64,000 nt of DNA from Mycoplasma sp. Bg2 (GCA_001641225.1 LSMY01000002.1:135843-199842), one strand, 5' to 3'. Shown: positions 38,994 to 50,622, counted from the first letter of the stretch. Notes: generated by a model not told the origin, from the sequence alone. Program-made: numbers and translations.

Positions 38994-39698
38994 TTATTTA
39001 CTTGGTAATTGGTGTAACTTAATGAATTTTTTTGTTTGTTTATCTTCTGGTTCATAACCAAAAAGAAGCAGTTCTTCAATCTCTAATTTAATACTTTTTT
39101 CAAGATTTTTTCTACGATAATATTCAATTATTAAAAAACAAGGAATTATTATTGTAAAAAAGAAAATTGCGCTAATAATTAATAAATAATTACGATGATA
39201 AATATTAGTTTTAACAAAAAGCTCTTTAGATTTATTAAATGTGCGGTTATAAAAGGTAATTTTAATTGTTTTTGCTTTTTCTAAAAACTCTTCTTCATTT
39301 TTCAAAAGAAAGAAATTATAATCAAGCACTTCCTCTTGGGTTAAGTTTTGAGAAATGGGATCTCAAATTATTCCTTCCTTATCAATTATTTTATTTTGAT
39401 CTATTTTATTTCCTGGCAATTCTTTGATTTCAACTTGGTCTGCTAGAACTCCATTAACATAAACAGAATCAACAAGTAAATTAGAAACTACAGGAAAAGA
39501 ATCCTTTAAAAGTTTTGCATTATAAATAATTAGTTTTTTTGCATATTCTTTGTTTACAATAATATAAACAGCACGGCTGTCTTTATCATAAGATTCAAGT
39601 AAGCTTTCTTTTTTAAGTTCATAAGAAACAATTCTTTTTTCAAAGAATGCTTTGTCAAGTACTTTAATTCAAATTGAATTTAATTCTACTTTATTCAT
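38994..39698 (-). CDS. Single-TM membrane protein, unknown
   Basis: 234 residues. No N-terminal signal; about 165 residues (YIIVNKEYAKKLIIYNAKLL, EIKELPGNKIDQNK) precede one membrane helix (LLIISAIFFFTIIIPCFLIIEYY) and a C-terminal basic/acidic tail (LEKSIKLEIEELLLFGYEPE). It is not recognised. It stands alone between the L21 promoter and the greA terminator. The N-terminal part probably faces one side as a beta-rich domain. Confidence 0.7.
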
Positions 39699-39716
39699 AA
39701 TAAAATTATATAAAAG

Positions 39717-39741
39717 AAAAGCAAGATTAAATCTTGCTTTT
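39717..39741 (-). terminator. Terminator of greA
   Basis: AAAAGCAAGAT and ATCTTGCTTTT pair (11 bp) around TAA, just after the greA stop on the minus strand. Confidence 0.88.
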
Positions 39742-39745
39742 TAAA

Positions 39746-40261
39746 TTATCTTATTTTTAAAACTTTAATATCATATGGTTTCAAAGTTTCAACATGAGAT
39801 TTTTCGCCCACTTCTTTACCAAGTAATGCTTTAGCAACTGGAGAGTCATCACCAATATGAGGAATGTCTTGGATTGGGTTTGCTTCTATAGTTCCAACAA
39901 TTTTAACAATTTTTTCAGATTTAGATTTTTGATTTAAATAAGTAACAGTTGATCCAAGTCTTACTTTTGAACATTTTCCATTAGTTTCAACGATAATCTC
40001 TACTCTAGTAAGAATATCTTCAATTTTTTGGATTTCTGCTTCAATTTCAGCTTGTTTATTTTTTGCTGCATCATAATCAGCATTTTCGGAAAGGTCACCT
40101 TGTGCTCTTGCTTCAGAAAGCTCAACAAGGATTTTAGGTCTTTCCTCATTAATTAAACTAGTTAATTTACTTTTTAACTTTTCTTCTCCCTTTTTAGTTA
40201 GTTGAATTTTATTTGCAGATAAATTTATTCCAACGTTGTTGCTTATGTCTTCTGGTGTCAT
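39746..40261 (-). CDS. greA: Transcription elongation factor GreA
   Basis: 171 residues. Rescues backtracked RNA polymerase by stimulating transcript cleavage. Coiled-coil domain with the acidic tip ARAQGDLSENADYDAAKNKQ; C-terminal FKBP-like domain with IPHIGDDSPVAKALLGKEVG. The first ~18 residues (MTPEDISNNVGINLSANK) precede the normal GreA start; a strong AAAGGAGAAATA site in front of this ATG supports the longer form. Monocistronic. Confidence 0.94.
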   Translation of the reverse strand: MTPEDISNNVGINLSANKIQLTKKGEEKLKSKLTSLINEERPKILVELSEARAQGDLSENADYDAAKNKQAEIEAEIQKIEDILTRVEIIVETNGKCSKVRLGSTVTYLNQKSKSEKIVKIVGTIEANPIQDIPHIGDDSPVAKALLGKEVGEKSHVETLKPYDIKVLKIR

Positions 40262-40724
40262 TATTTCTCCTTTAAGTTTAACTTCTTATATTTTACCAAT
40301 TTTTATGGCAATTGTGGCAATAAAATCATTAAAATTTACCCCTCGATTATTAGTATTTAATGTTTCACAATTGACTTATATATTTTTTATTTATTAATTA
40401 AATATTATTTTTTTATTTTAACTTAAAAATTTGATTAAATTAAAAAAATAGAATTCAATTTTAAATCTTTTCTAACCAATGTTAATGTCTAATTTTTGTA
40501 AATAGTTAAAAAGATATTTTAGTATGCTCTCCTTTATATAATACAAACAGCAAAAATTCCTTCAAGAATAATACATTTATTTATTTTGTTAAAAATATTA
40601 TTTAAAAACATCAACCATAAATAAATTTCTGCTTATAAATAGTTTACCTAGTTAATAATTTTTTTAAAATTATTTTTTAACGTTTCCAATATACTTTTTT
40701 CTAGCAAATAACCTATTAACTAGA
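40262..40724. other. Intergenic region, mostly featureless, with possible udk remnant
   Basis: 463 bases, very AT-rich, no gene or tRNA. On the minus strand near 40541-40570 a 17-base stretch TTGAAGGAATTTTTGCT equals part of the adjacent udk gene (encoding EGIFA). The surrounding frames are broken by stops. This may be a decayed duplicate of udk or chance; greA promoter signals should also lie here. Confidence 0.35.
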
Positions 40725-41372
40725 TTAATTTAGATGATCAAAAAAATGATTAATAATACTTAATATTTTTGTTTCATCAATTGAATTATTATTTAAAATT
40801 ACATCAGCTTCCTTTTTTGTTGGAGCAATATATTTATCATGCATTGGTTTAATAGACTCTTCTCAATTTTTATAAAATAATGGTTTATTAAAGACATTAT
40901 GATGCCTTCCATTTGAATCACGTTTTAATCTTCGTAATAATCTTAAATCAGCATCGGCATCAACAAATATTTTCATAGTTGCCATTGCACAAATTTCCTC
41001 AAAATATAAAGCAAAAATTCCTTCAATAATTATGGTATCTGCTGGAGTTATTATTATTTTTTGATTTTTATCATATTCTCCGGTTTCAAAAATATATTTA
41101 TTTCGAACAATTGTTTCCTTGTTTAAAATCTTTTTAACATCAGCAACCATTTTATCTTTTTGAATTGAACTAGGAGAATCTCAATTAATTTCTTTAATTG
41201 TTTTTCCTGGATAATCACTTGTGGAACGATAATAATTATCAGTAGAAATAATTGCTACTTTATGGTTAGTCTTTGTTAAAATTTTCGTTATTTCTTCTGC
41301 AACAATTGTTTTACCGGAAGCCGTTCCTCCTGAAATTAAAATTAATGTATTTTTATTTAAGCAATTATTCAT
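40725..41372 (-). CDS. udk: Uridine kinase
   Basis: 215 residues from ATG 41370-41372 behind AAAAAGGAGAAAT. Phosphorylates uridine and cytidine. P-loop ISGGTASGKTIVAEE, ISTDNYYR, IIIEGIFALYFEE, DADADLRLLRRLKRD. It accepts uridine made by cytidine deaminase. It overlaps the ribosome-binding region with the end of the upstream membrane protein (1-base gap), so the two are co-transcribed. Confidence 0.93.
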
Positions 41373-41373
41373 T

Positions 41374-41934
41374 TTATTTCTCCTTTTTATTTTCAATAAA
41401 ATCTTGAATTTGATTTAAAAAAACAAGAAAATTTTCTCTACTATTTTTGGTTGATCCAATAGGTAAATCGGGAAAATTAGCAATAATTTTTTTAATATCT
41501 GCTTCTTTAAGATTAAATAAATCATTAATAGTTTTTATATTATTTTTTTTCATATAATTAATAATTTTAATTTTAATTACCTTTATATCAACTAATTCAA
41601 ATTCTAATAAATCTTTTTTTTCAGCAATATTTTTTAATTCTAAAAATGTTTTTTCAAAATCAATTTCGTTGTGCTTATTTTTGCAAAAATTAATAGATGA
41701 ATTTTCAATTTTAGTAGAACTAAAATTTTCATTTTGCTCTTCATTAAATATTTTAACTTTCTTTTTAGTTTTAGATATTGCAATTATTGTTGCTAAGATA
41801 CAAATTATAATGGCAAGAAAAACAGTAATTAACAATAAAATAATTAATCACTCAGGAATTGTGGTGGAATTATTTCCGGCTGGTTCATTAAAATTTTTTA
41901 CAAAAAAACTATTTATTAATTCCATTAACTTCAT
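41374..41934 (-). CDS. Membrane-anchored protein with L21-tail-like HhH domain
   Basis: 186 residues from ATG 41932-41934 behind AAGGAGATTA. One membrane helix (PEWLIILLLITVFLAIIICI) near residues 27-48, a basic linker, then a cytoplasmic domain. Residues ~115-180 (VDIKVIKIKIINYMKKNNIK, TINDLFNLKEADIKKI, FLVFLNQIQDFIE) align with the C-terminal domain of the fused L21 (LIDIKGIGVKTLEYMHKNNI, HTIGDLVNL, FINFLEQAHIFLE). The GIG turn of a true helix-hairpin-helix is not kept. The function is unknown; a shared partner or DNA/RNA binding at the membrane is possible. Confidence 0.75.
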
Positions 41935-41961
41935 TAATCTCCTTGATTTTCATTAGTAAAA

Positions 41962-42381
41962 TTATACTATCATTAAATAATCTTGTAAGATTATATAAGC
42001 AGCAGCAACGTCCTTTAATTTTTTTATTTTTTGAGGATCCTTAATTGAAATTTTCAGCATTTCAATTCCTCTTTTAGTACTAAAATCTTCATTAAAATAT
42101 TTAATTTTAATTTTATGGTCAACATTATCATTTAATAATTTATAAAAATTTTCAACACGATAAGTTGATTCAGATTTATCGCCATCTGTTCTTAAGGGAT
42201 AGCCGAGTAAAATTAATGTAATTTGATATTCATTAATGATTAGTTGTAATTTAGTTAAAAGCTGAAGATAATCTTCACGAGTAAAAAGAAAATTTTCCAA
42301 TGGAATTGGAATAGTATTTGTTTCATCTGAAATACAAATTCCACATGATTGAATTCCTAAATCTAAACTTAAAATTCTCAT
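41962..42381 (-). CDS. ruvX: Holliday junction resolvase-like RuvX (YqgF)
   Basis: 139 residues, RNase H-like fold. RuvX acts in pre-16S rRNA 5'-end processing and is a putative resolvase. Motifs ILSLDLGIQSCGICISD, ILLGYPLRTDGDKSE and LKDVAAAYIILQDYL contain the family's acidic residues (Asp7, Asp128). It begins inside the end of alaS (13-base overlap), the conserved alaS-ruvX order of Firmicutes. Confidence 0.92.
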   Translation of the reverse strand: MRILSLDLGIQSCGICISDETNTIPIPLENFLFTREDYLQLLTKLQLIINEYQITLILLGYPLRTDGDKSESTYRVENFYKLLNDNVDHKIKIKYFNEDFSTKRGIEMLKISIKDPQKIKKLKDVAAAYIILQDYLMIV

Positions 42382-45041
42382 TTTTTTAATTCCTGATCCA
42401 CTTTATCATTTAAAGCTATTTTCCCACCGAAAATAAATAATTGTTTTTTTCCATTACCTCTTAAACCAACAGTGCTTACGATTTTATTTATTTTTTTCTC
42501 AAATTGAGAATTAATTAAATCAGGAGAAAGTACAAAAGCAATAGACATTTTTTCTTCATCTAATGTTTTAATAATTAAAATTTTATTTGCAAAATTATTA
42601 ATTAATCTTAGCCCCATTTTTGCAATATCCATAGCTCTAAAATTTGTTAATATTAATAGACTTGTATTTTTGTTATTATTCAATTCTTTTTCAACTAATT
42701 TAAGAATATGATTATTCATGACTTGGCTAACTTTATCAAGTTCATAGCTTTCTTTTTTTATTAAAGCATTAAACTCTGCTTTTCAATTTACATCAGAATA
42801 ATTTAAATTATTAATTTCAGCAATTAATTTATTAACTTCATCAAAATTAAGAATGTTAAATTTTTCATCTTTTTTGTTTAGGTCAATCATTCTTGCAACT
42901 AATTTTTCAGAAGCTTTTTTAGCATAAGCGCAATTCATTTCTTTTATTTTAGCTTCAACATTTTCTTTTCCAGATGTTCCTTCAATTCTAAAAGTACCAA
43001 CACCTTTCTTTTCAAATAAAGTTAATTTTATTATTTCAATGTCTTTGGTATTTTTAACATGAGTTCCACCACAAAGATCAATTACTTCATCATTTAATTT
43101 AACAACCCTAACAATGTTTTTATATTTATTTTCAGCAAGAAATTTTGCTCCGCTTCTTTTAGCTTCTTCCATAGGCATTTCTTTAATTACTGAATCTGTT
43201 GCATTATTAACTCATCTATTTGCAAGAGCTTCTGCTTCTACTAATTGTTCTGCAGTAATTGTTTCTTGATATAAGAAATCAAATCTTCAGAATTTATTTG
43301 TTACTTTTGAACCTGCTTGAGGAAGGTCTTGATGTAAAATTTTTTCTAAAGCAGCAAAAATTAAATGAGTAGCTGAATGATTTTTTGCAGAATCACTTCG
43401 ATATTTTTTCTCTACAATTAATTCCGCTTCATCACCAATTTTAAGTTTATTATTATCAAGTTCATGAATAAAAACACCATTTCCATTTTTAACAACAGAA
43501 AGAATATTGCTAGATCCAACTTTACCATGATCAAACTCTTGACCACCGGAAGTTGCATAAAATGGTGTTTTATCAAAAGCAAAATAATATCCTTCTTTTG
43601 CAATTACTTTTGCTTTTGCTTCTAGTTCTTGATAACCAACAAAATTTGTAGGTTTAACATTACTAAATAATTCATTTTGTTCATTCATAGCAATTGTTTT
43701 TTTGGAATTAATTTTTGTTTTAGCTTTAAATTCAGAAAACAATTGATCAATTTTAGCTTTATTTAGTTTGATTTTTTGTACTTCTGCTAATTCATAAACC
43801 ATTTCTAATGGTAATCCATATGTTTCAAATAAAGTAAAGGCTTGTTTTTCAGTTAAGGTTCCTGTTTCACTAATAAAGATGTCAAATTGTTTAATTGAAT
43901 CTTTTAATGTTATTTTAAAAACTTCTTCTTCATGTTTAATAATATCAACAATTTTGTTTAGATTTTCATTAACATTTGGGTAAACATTTTCAAACCCTTT
44001 TGCAATAATTGGTGGTAGGAGATAAAGAAAATTTTCTTGAATATTTAATTTATGAGCATTAAGAACAGCTTGTCTTAATAATTTTCTTAGCACATATCCT
44101 CTTCCATTTGGTCCAGGCAGTGCTCCATCAGCAAGAGCCATTGTTAAAGTTCTAGAAAAATCAGCAATTTTTTTAAAACTAACATTAATTTCAAATTGTT
44201 TTATATTAGTTTGTTTTAATTTAGATGGTATATAGTCTCATTGATAATTACAACTTGATAATTTTTGAATTTGTATAATAATATCAGCAAATAAATCAGT
44301 TTCAAAATTAGTTGGTTTATCTTGCAAACAAGCTGCAATTCTTTCTAATCCCGCTCCAGTATCAATGTTTTTTTGTGGAAGTTCAGTGTAATTGCCAGCA
44401 CCGTCATTATTAAATTGAGAAAAAACTATATTTCAAATTTCCACATAACGATCATTTTCTAAATCTTTTGCTAAACATTCACTTGCTGCTCGAGGATCAT
44501 ATTTTTCTCCTTTATCAAAGAAAATTTCAGTACTTGGACCAGATGGACCTTTACCCATATCCCAAAAATTACTTTTCTTGTCCATTTTAAAAATACGATC
44601 TTCTGCTACTCCAAGATCACTTCAAAAAAGATAAGCCTCTTTATCTTCATTAAAAATAGTTACATAAAGTAATTCCTTTGGAATTCCATAATATTTTTCA
44701 TTAGTTAAAATATCTCAAGCAAAATAAATGGCTTCTTTTTTAAAATAGTCACCAATAGAAAAATTACCAAGCATTTCAAAAAATGTATGATGTCTTGTTG
44801 TAACCCCAACATTATCAATATCCCCTGTTCTAATTGCCTTTTGAATATTGACTAATTTTTTAGCAGGTGGTTCTTCGATTTGTTCAAAATATTTTTTTAA
44901 GGTTGCAATTCCAGAATTTATTCAAAGTAATGAATCATCATCATAAGGAATTAATGAACTAGAAGGAATTACATAGTGATCCTTGCTTATAAAATAATCT
45001 AATCATATTTTTCTAATTTCTAAGGAAGTTAATTTTTTCAT
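42369..45041 (-). CDS. alaS: Alanyl-tRNA synthetase
   Basis: 890 residues. Class II catalytic domain (IRKIWLDYFISKDHYVIPSS, TTRHHTFFEMLGNFSIGDYF), then the GRGYVLRKLLRQAV segment. Editing-domain zinc motifs are NHSATHL and CGGTHV. The C-terminal domain is short and divergent (VGLRGNGKKQLFIFGGKI). It ends KKWEF after a TGA Trp, stop TAA at 42369. Divergent from tmcAL with a 34-base shared promoter region. Confidence 0.95.
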
Positions 45042-45075
45042 AATATATTAATTATAATTAATTAGAGAAATAATC

Positions 45076-46110
45076 ATGGAAAAAATAGCAATTATTGCTG
45101 AATACAACCCTTTTCATAAAGGACATAGGCATCAAATCGAAGAAATTAGAAAAAACCACCCTAATGTGGCTCTAATTGCTATTATGAGTGGAAATGCTGT
45201 TCAGCGTGGTGAATTTGCAATTACTGATAAATTTACAAGAACAGAAACAGCCTTAAAGCAAGGAATTGATGTTGTTGTAGAACTTCCAGTTTATTATAGT
45301 GTAAATGGAGCAAATGAATTTGCAATGGGTGCACTCGAAATTATAAATTATTTTAAAATTTCTACTATTTGTTTTGGAAGTGAAAGTAATAATAAGCAAT
45401 TTTTAGAAACTGCATCAGATAAAGTAAATGCTAATTTAATAGAATTAAAAAAACTAGTAAAAAAAACAAATTCATATCCAAAAAGTATTGAACAATTAAT
45501 CGGGAAAAAATTAGCAGCAAATGATATTCTTGCCCTTTGTTATCTTAAAGAAATTAAATTAGCTAATTATAAAATTAATTATTTATTAATAAAAAGAAAT
45601 AATGATCAATATCAAACTGCTTCCAAAATAAGAAATGAAATTACCCAAGGGAAAAAAGTTGATGATAATTTAACAAAAATTAATAACCCCATTATTATGG
45701 ATGATTATAGTGATCTAATAATTGGAAAAATAATTTCTACAAAAACAGATGATCCAACTATAAAATACTTACAAAATATAATCAAAAATAATAATATTAC
45801 CAAATTTAGTACTTTAGTTAATGAAGCAGCAAATAATTCATTAACTCAAGCAACGATAAGAAGAAAAATTTTAAGATGAACATTAGAAATTAGTAATACT
45901 TCTTATCTTGTTCCAAGAATTCTTGGAGTTACAAAAAAAGGCCAAACGATTCTAAAAGAATGAAAAAAAGAAGGGCTCTCTTTTAATACAAAAATTTCCA
46001 AACATTACCAAAATGAAATTAATCTTGCTAATTTTATAGAATTAAAGCACCAAGGAACAAAACAAAAAGAATTATCCAGTTTAATAATTAAAGAAAAAGA
46101 TGAGTTTTAA
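45076..46110 (+). CDS. tmcAL: tRNA(Met) cytidine acetate ligase TmcAL
   Basis: 344 residues. Uses acetate and ATP to form N4-acetylcytidine at the wobble base of elongator tRNA-Met in Gram-positive bacteria. N-terminal nucleotidyltransferase motif IAEYNPFHKGH (HxGH type), MSGNAVQRGEFAITDKFTR, VVELPVYYSVNGANEFA, ICFGSES. Acetate from AckA could supply the substrate. Its stop overlaps the convergent HAD gene stop by 4 bases (TTAA). Confidence 0.93.
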
Positions 46111-46952
46111 TATTCATCTTTTTGTTCCATTTTATAAACAGAATTTATTGCTTTAGCAACCCCAGATTTTTTTGCATGTATTGTTTCAAATTTTGCATAT
46201 TTCTTAACTTCTGGACTTGCATTAGACATTACTATGGGAATTCCAACCACTTTAAACATTTCAACATCATTACCACTATCCCCTATGGCAACGCATTGTC
46301 CTAAATCTAAATCTAAATCTTCTGCTAATATTTTTAAACCACTGGCTTTAGAAATATTTTTTTCATTAATTTCAATAAATCTTCCTGGTCCAGATAATAC
46401 TATTTCTAACTCAGGAAATTGGTTTCTTAAGTCATTTGTTATTTGTTCTATTTTTTTTAATGAAAATGTTTGGGGAATAATTCCCATTTTTCTACGAGTT
46501 CCTTCAATGGACAAATCTAAAAGTGAATAATCTACAACTTCATGTCCATATTTTTTAAGTACATATCCTAGTAATTTATATTTAACATGTCCATAATATT
46601 TAGGATCTTGAGAGAACTTAATTAAAAAGTTATTTTTTTTACCATATTCAATAATTTTATTTGTTAAAAGAGGGTCAATTTCTTTTTCTCATATTTTTTT
46701 AGGTTCTTCACCTACTTTATCAATTGAGGCGGCATTATTTGAAATCAAATAATCTCCATATTCATTAAAACGGAGTTGCTTCTGAACTTTAATTGCATCA
46801 TTATAAGATCTTCCTGATGCAATTACAACATAAATTCCTTGTTTTTGAGCAGTTTTAATTACTAGTGTATTTTCCAAAGAAATTGTTAAATTTTTTGATC
46901 TATATGGAATTAAAGTATTGTCAATATCAATAAAAATAGCTTGTGGTTTCAT
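46107..46952 (-). CDS. Cof-type HAD-superfamily phosphatase
   Basis: 281 residues. Motif I FIDIDNTL (Asp9, Asp11), motif II VIASGRS, motif IV AIGDSGNDVEMF, with a type-C2 cap between. Family members hydrolyse sugar phosphates, FMN or pyridoxal phosphate; the substrate is not clear. Downstream of a membrane gene whose TAA shares a base with this ATG. Confidence 0.93.
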
Positions 46953-47896
46953 TATATTCTTTCCTTTATTTCTTCAAAACTAAGTTTAGTTCCTATCATT
47001 AAATTATTTTTTAAATTTTTAACAAGGTAACTTTTTTTCAAATGTTTAATGTTATTAGGCACTTCACCCTTAAATGTAGGTAAATAAACTCCGCCATTAA
47101 TTAAAATACAAAGTACAGGACATTCAGTTTTTCTACTGATTTCATTAATATACTTAATTAAATCATGAGCATTCTTATTTGGTTTTGTAATAATTTCAAT
47201 TCTTTCATCAAGAAAGTCATCTAAAATATCTTTAGTATTTTTATCTATTGATTTTCTAGAAATTGATTTATGTTCTCCTCCAAAATCTAAAAGTTCATCT
47301 TCAAATTGATCAAAAATAATAATATCTATTTGATGTTCTTTATTATATGTAAGAAGAACTGTATTATTTATTTCTAAATATTTATTTTTAAGTAAAAATA
47401 AAAAACTATTTGTAACAATAAAGCATTTAGCTGGTTTATTACGATTTGTTATGATGATAATTCATTTCAAAAATTCATTAAAAAATATTACTAAAATTAA
47501 GTTTAAAAATAATGGAAAAATAAATCCTCCAGCCCAATTTGAAGTTTCATCTTCAAACCCACCATTTAAGGTATTATTTGCTAAATTAATTAATCCTCAT
47601 TGAATTAAAGCAAATATAGTTGCAATAATAAAAACTATTAATCCAAAAATAATTATTTTTTTGGAATTATCATTTTCAATTAAAAAAATAAAAAAAGCTA
47701 TTAATAAATTAATTGCTAAAAAAAGGCATAGAAATAGAATTCCTTCATTAAAATCATTATTAAACTTAAACCCATCAAATGGATCATGCATAAATGGTGC
47801 TGCAATAAATAATGAAGTTGAAATTGCATAAAAAATAATTAAGCCAAATAATATATATTCTACTCTTGGTAAATATTTAGACAATTTCTCCACCAC
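46952..47896 (-). CDS. Four-TM membrane protein with soluble tail, unknown
   Basis: 314 residues. Four hydrophobic helices (about residues 14-33, 52-72, 79-98, 122-142) precede a ~170-residue soluble domain (DIIIFDQFEDELLDFGGEHK, SRKSIDKNTKDILDDFLDE, CPVLCILINGGVYL). The start is uncertain: GTG 47894-47896 is used, but GTG 47891-47893 or TTG 47885 are alternatives; all lie inside or close to the mnmA end. Not recognised. Stop and the HAD start overlap as TAATG. Confidence 0.68.
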
Positions 47897-49199
47897 CTAA
47901 ACAAATACTTTTTTTATAAATAACAAGTTCTTGACCAGGCGTTGCTGCTCTTATTTTTGAATTTATTTTTAATGTAATTTCTTTTCCATTAAATGAAATT
48001 ACTTTTGCTTTGTATTTAACTTCTGAATGTCTTGGTTTAATTTCTACTGATCCTTTAATTCATTCTTCTGGAACAAGTAAATTAAAGTTGTTTGCAGAAA
48101 CTTCATCTGTAAAAAGTAAATCATTACTTTTACCTGCAGAAACATATAAAATATTTTTTTTAATATCCTTTTTAGAAACAAAATATGGTTCTTCAAAGCC
48201 ACCAAGATTAAGTCCTTTTCTTTGCCCAATGGTATAAAATAAAACACCATCATGTTTTCCAACAACTTCATTTGTTTTTTCATCAATTATTTTCCCAGGA
48301 TTTTTGTCAAGATAATTTTGAATAAATTTTGGAAAATTTCTTTCTCCAATAAAACATATACCAGTAGAATCTTTTTTGGTAGCAACAGCCAGTTTTTCTT
48401 CTTTAGCTATTTCTCTTACATCCACTTTAGTAAGTTCTCCAAGTGGAAAATAAATTTTAGTTAAATATTCTTTTTTAATTTGTGCTAAAAAATAAGTTTG
48501 ATCTTTTAAATAATCTACTGCTTCTCCAAGATATTTTTGGTCTTCATGTTCTACAATTCTTGCATAATGTCCCATTGCAATATAATCAAATTTTTGTTCT
48601 TTAAGTACATATTCAATAAATTTATCAAATTTAATAAAGCGATTACAAAACACATCAGGATTTGGAGTAAGCCCTAATTTTATATCTTTTAAAAATTTAG
48701 TAAAAACTAAATCTCAGTATTCTTTAATAAAATCAACCCGATGCAGTTTTATTCCTAATTGAGCTGCAACTAGTTTTGCATCATTATAATCTTGTTCTTG
48801 ACTACAAATTTCATCTATAGTAAAGAAATTATTAAATTCCAAATTAATTGATGAATCTCAATTACGCATAAAAAATGCTTCAACATCATAACCTTGTTGC
48901 TTCATAAGAAAGGCAGAAACAGCAGAGTCAACTCCGCCTGATAACCCTAAAGCAATTTTTGCGCCGGGTTCTGGAATAAAAGTATTTTTAACAAATTCTT
49001 CTTTTCTTCTTGTGGTTATAATTGTAGAAAATAATCTTTTCATATCAATTACGATTGATCCTCCCTTGGGATTGAAAACCAAAATTAATAGAACTATCAA
49101 GGAAACAATTGTAATAATATATCCTCAATCTCATATAAAGAGCATAACAAAAGCAATTGCAAGTAATAAACCAGTTAAGTATCATTTAATTTTGTTCAT
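47877..49199 (-). CDS. mnmA: tRNA-specific 2-thiouridylase MnmA with N-terminal membrane extension
   Basis: Thiolates U34 of Lys/Glu/Gln tRNAs. From ATG 49197-49199 the frame gives 440 residues. The first ~52 residues contain two hydrophobic helices (LTGLLLAIAFVMLFIW and IITIVSLIVLLILVF). ATG 49041-49043 (MKRLFSTIITTRRKEE) is the more conventional start, giving 388 residues, with a GGGAGG site 14 bases upstream. The enzyme core shows LGLSGGVDSAVSAFL, TPNPDVFCNRFIKF (catalytic Cys), MGHYARI, STGICFIGERNF (second Cys) and YTIGQRKGLN. The upstream ATG overlaps the gatB end by 14 bases. A separate small membrane gene cannot be distinct because there is no stop between. Confidence 0.9.
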
Positions 49200-50622
49200 T
49201 TTGTTTATCTTTAATAAATTGTACAATTAATTCATTTGCATTTTTAGGATTTATTTTTCCTTTTGCTTGTTTCATTAATTGCCCCATAATGAATTTGTTA
49301 ACCCGTTCTGGTCTTGAAACTAATTCAATAATTAAATTATCATTTCCTGCAAATATTTTTTCAACTAATTCTAATGTTTTAACACTATCAAACATTTCTT
49401 TTTCTGAATGTAATTTTATTTCTGGAGAAATATCTTTATCTAGCAATGATGATTTTATTAAACCATTTGCTTCTGATTTAGTTATTTTATTTTCTCCAAG
49501 CAATTCAAGAATTTTTTCTAAATCATTTGCATTTACATTATATGTATCTTGATTTAGCTCATTTAAAACTCCAAATAATGTTGAAGTAATAAAGTTTATT
49601 ACTTGTTTTTTATCTTTTTTACCAATAAGATTAATAAAGAAATTAGTTATCTCTTTTGATTCTAAAAGTAAATCAAGTATTTTCATATCTACTATTTGGT
49701 TATAGTCTTTATAAAAATCTGCAACTAACATAATTTTATAAGAGTTAAAAAGTGCTAATGTTGCTTCATCCAATTTAATTGGATTAATATTTTGTTCAGG
49801 GAAATGGTTATATTCTAATCTAGTTTGTTTAAACCGCATTGTGATATTTTTATCTTCATTTTCATCATATCTTTTGGTAACCATATATCTTTTTTCATTA
49901 TTTTCAAGTAAGGAAATTTGATGTTCAATTTCTCATTCAAGCGCTTTTTTAATATTAGCAAAGGAATTTAAGTTTTTAATTTCTATTCTAGGTCCAAGTT
50001 CATCTTGTTCATTTTTTCTAATAGAAACATTGACATCAATTCGTAAAGAACCATCAAATAATTTTCCATCAGTAATTTCTAATTGCATTAATTGAAATCT
50101 CAATTGTTTTACATATAAAACTACTTCTTCCATTGTTTCAAATTCTTCATGATTAGAAACAATTTCAATCAAAGCTACTCCGGCACGATTAAAATCTAAA
50201 AAAGTTTCCCCGTTTATTTTTGTTTGCTTTGCAGTGTCTTCTTCCATATGAATATTAGTTATTTTAATATCTTTTGTTGAGCCATCTGCCTTTGTAATTG
50301 TAAAAATTCCGTCTTTTCCAATGGGTTCATAAAATTGTGAAATTTGATATCCTTTTGGTAAATCAGGATAGAAATAATTTTTACGATCAAATAGAATAAC
50401 ATCAGCAATTGTCATGTGCAGTGCTTTTGCAAGCCGATAAGCAAAATTAACCATTTGTTTATTTGGCAACGGTTTCATTCCTGGATGAGCTAAATCAATT
50501 GGGTTAACATCTGTATTTGGTGTGTCTGTTGTTGATACTTTTGCTGGTGAAAATGCTTTAGATTTTGTAAGTAGTTCGACATGAATTTCCACTCCAAAGG
50601 TTGCTATATAATTATTTTTCAT
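49186..50622 (-). CDS. gatB: Asp/Glu-tRNA(Asn/Gln) amidotransferase subunit B
   Basis: 478 residues. With GatA and GatC it converts Glu-tRNA-Gln to Gln-tRNA-Gln. FGVEIHVELLTKSKAFSP, NTDVNPIDLAHPGMKPLPN, DRKNYFYPDLPKGYQISQFY, HMEEDTAK and LRIDVNVSIRKN are kinase-domain signatures; the YqeY-like tail follows (KITKSEANGLIKSSL). ATG 50620-50622 follows GGAGATGGAAA and lies inside gatA (11-base overlap). Confidence 0.95.
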
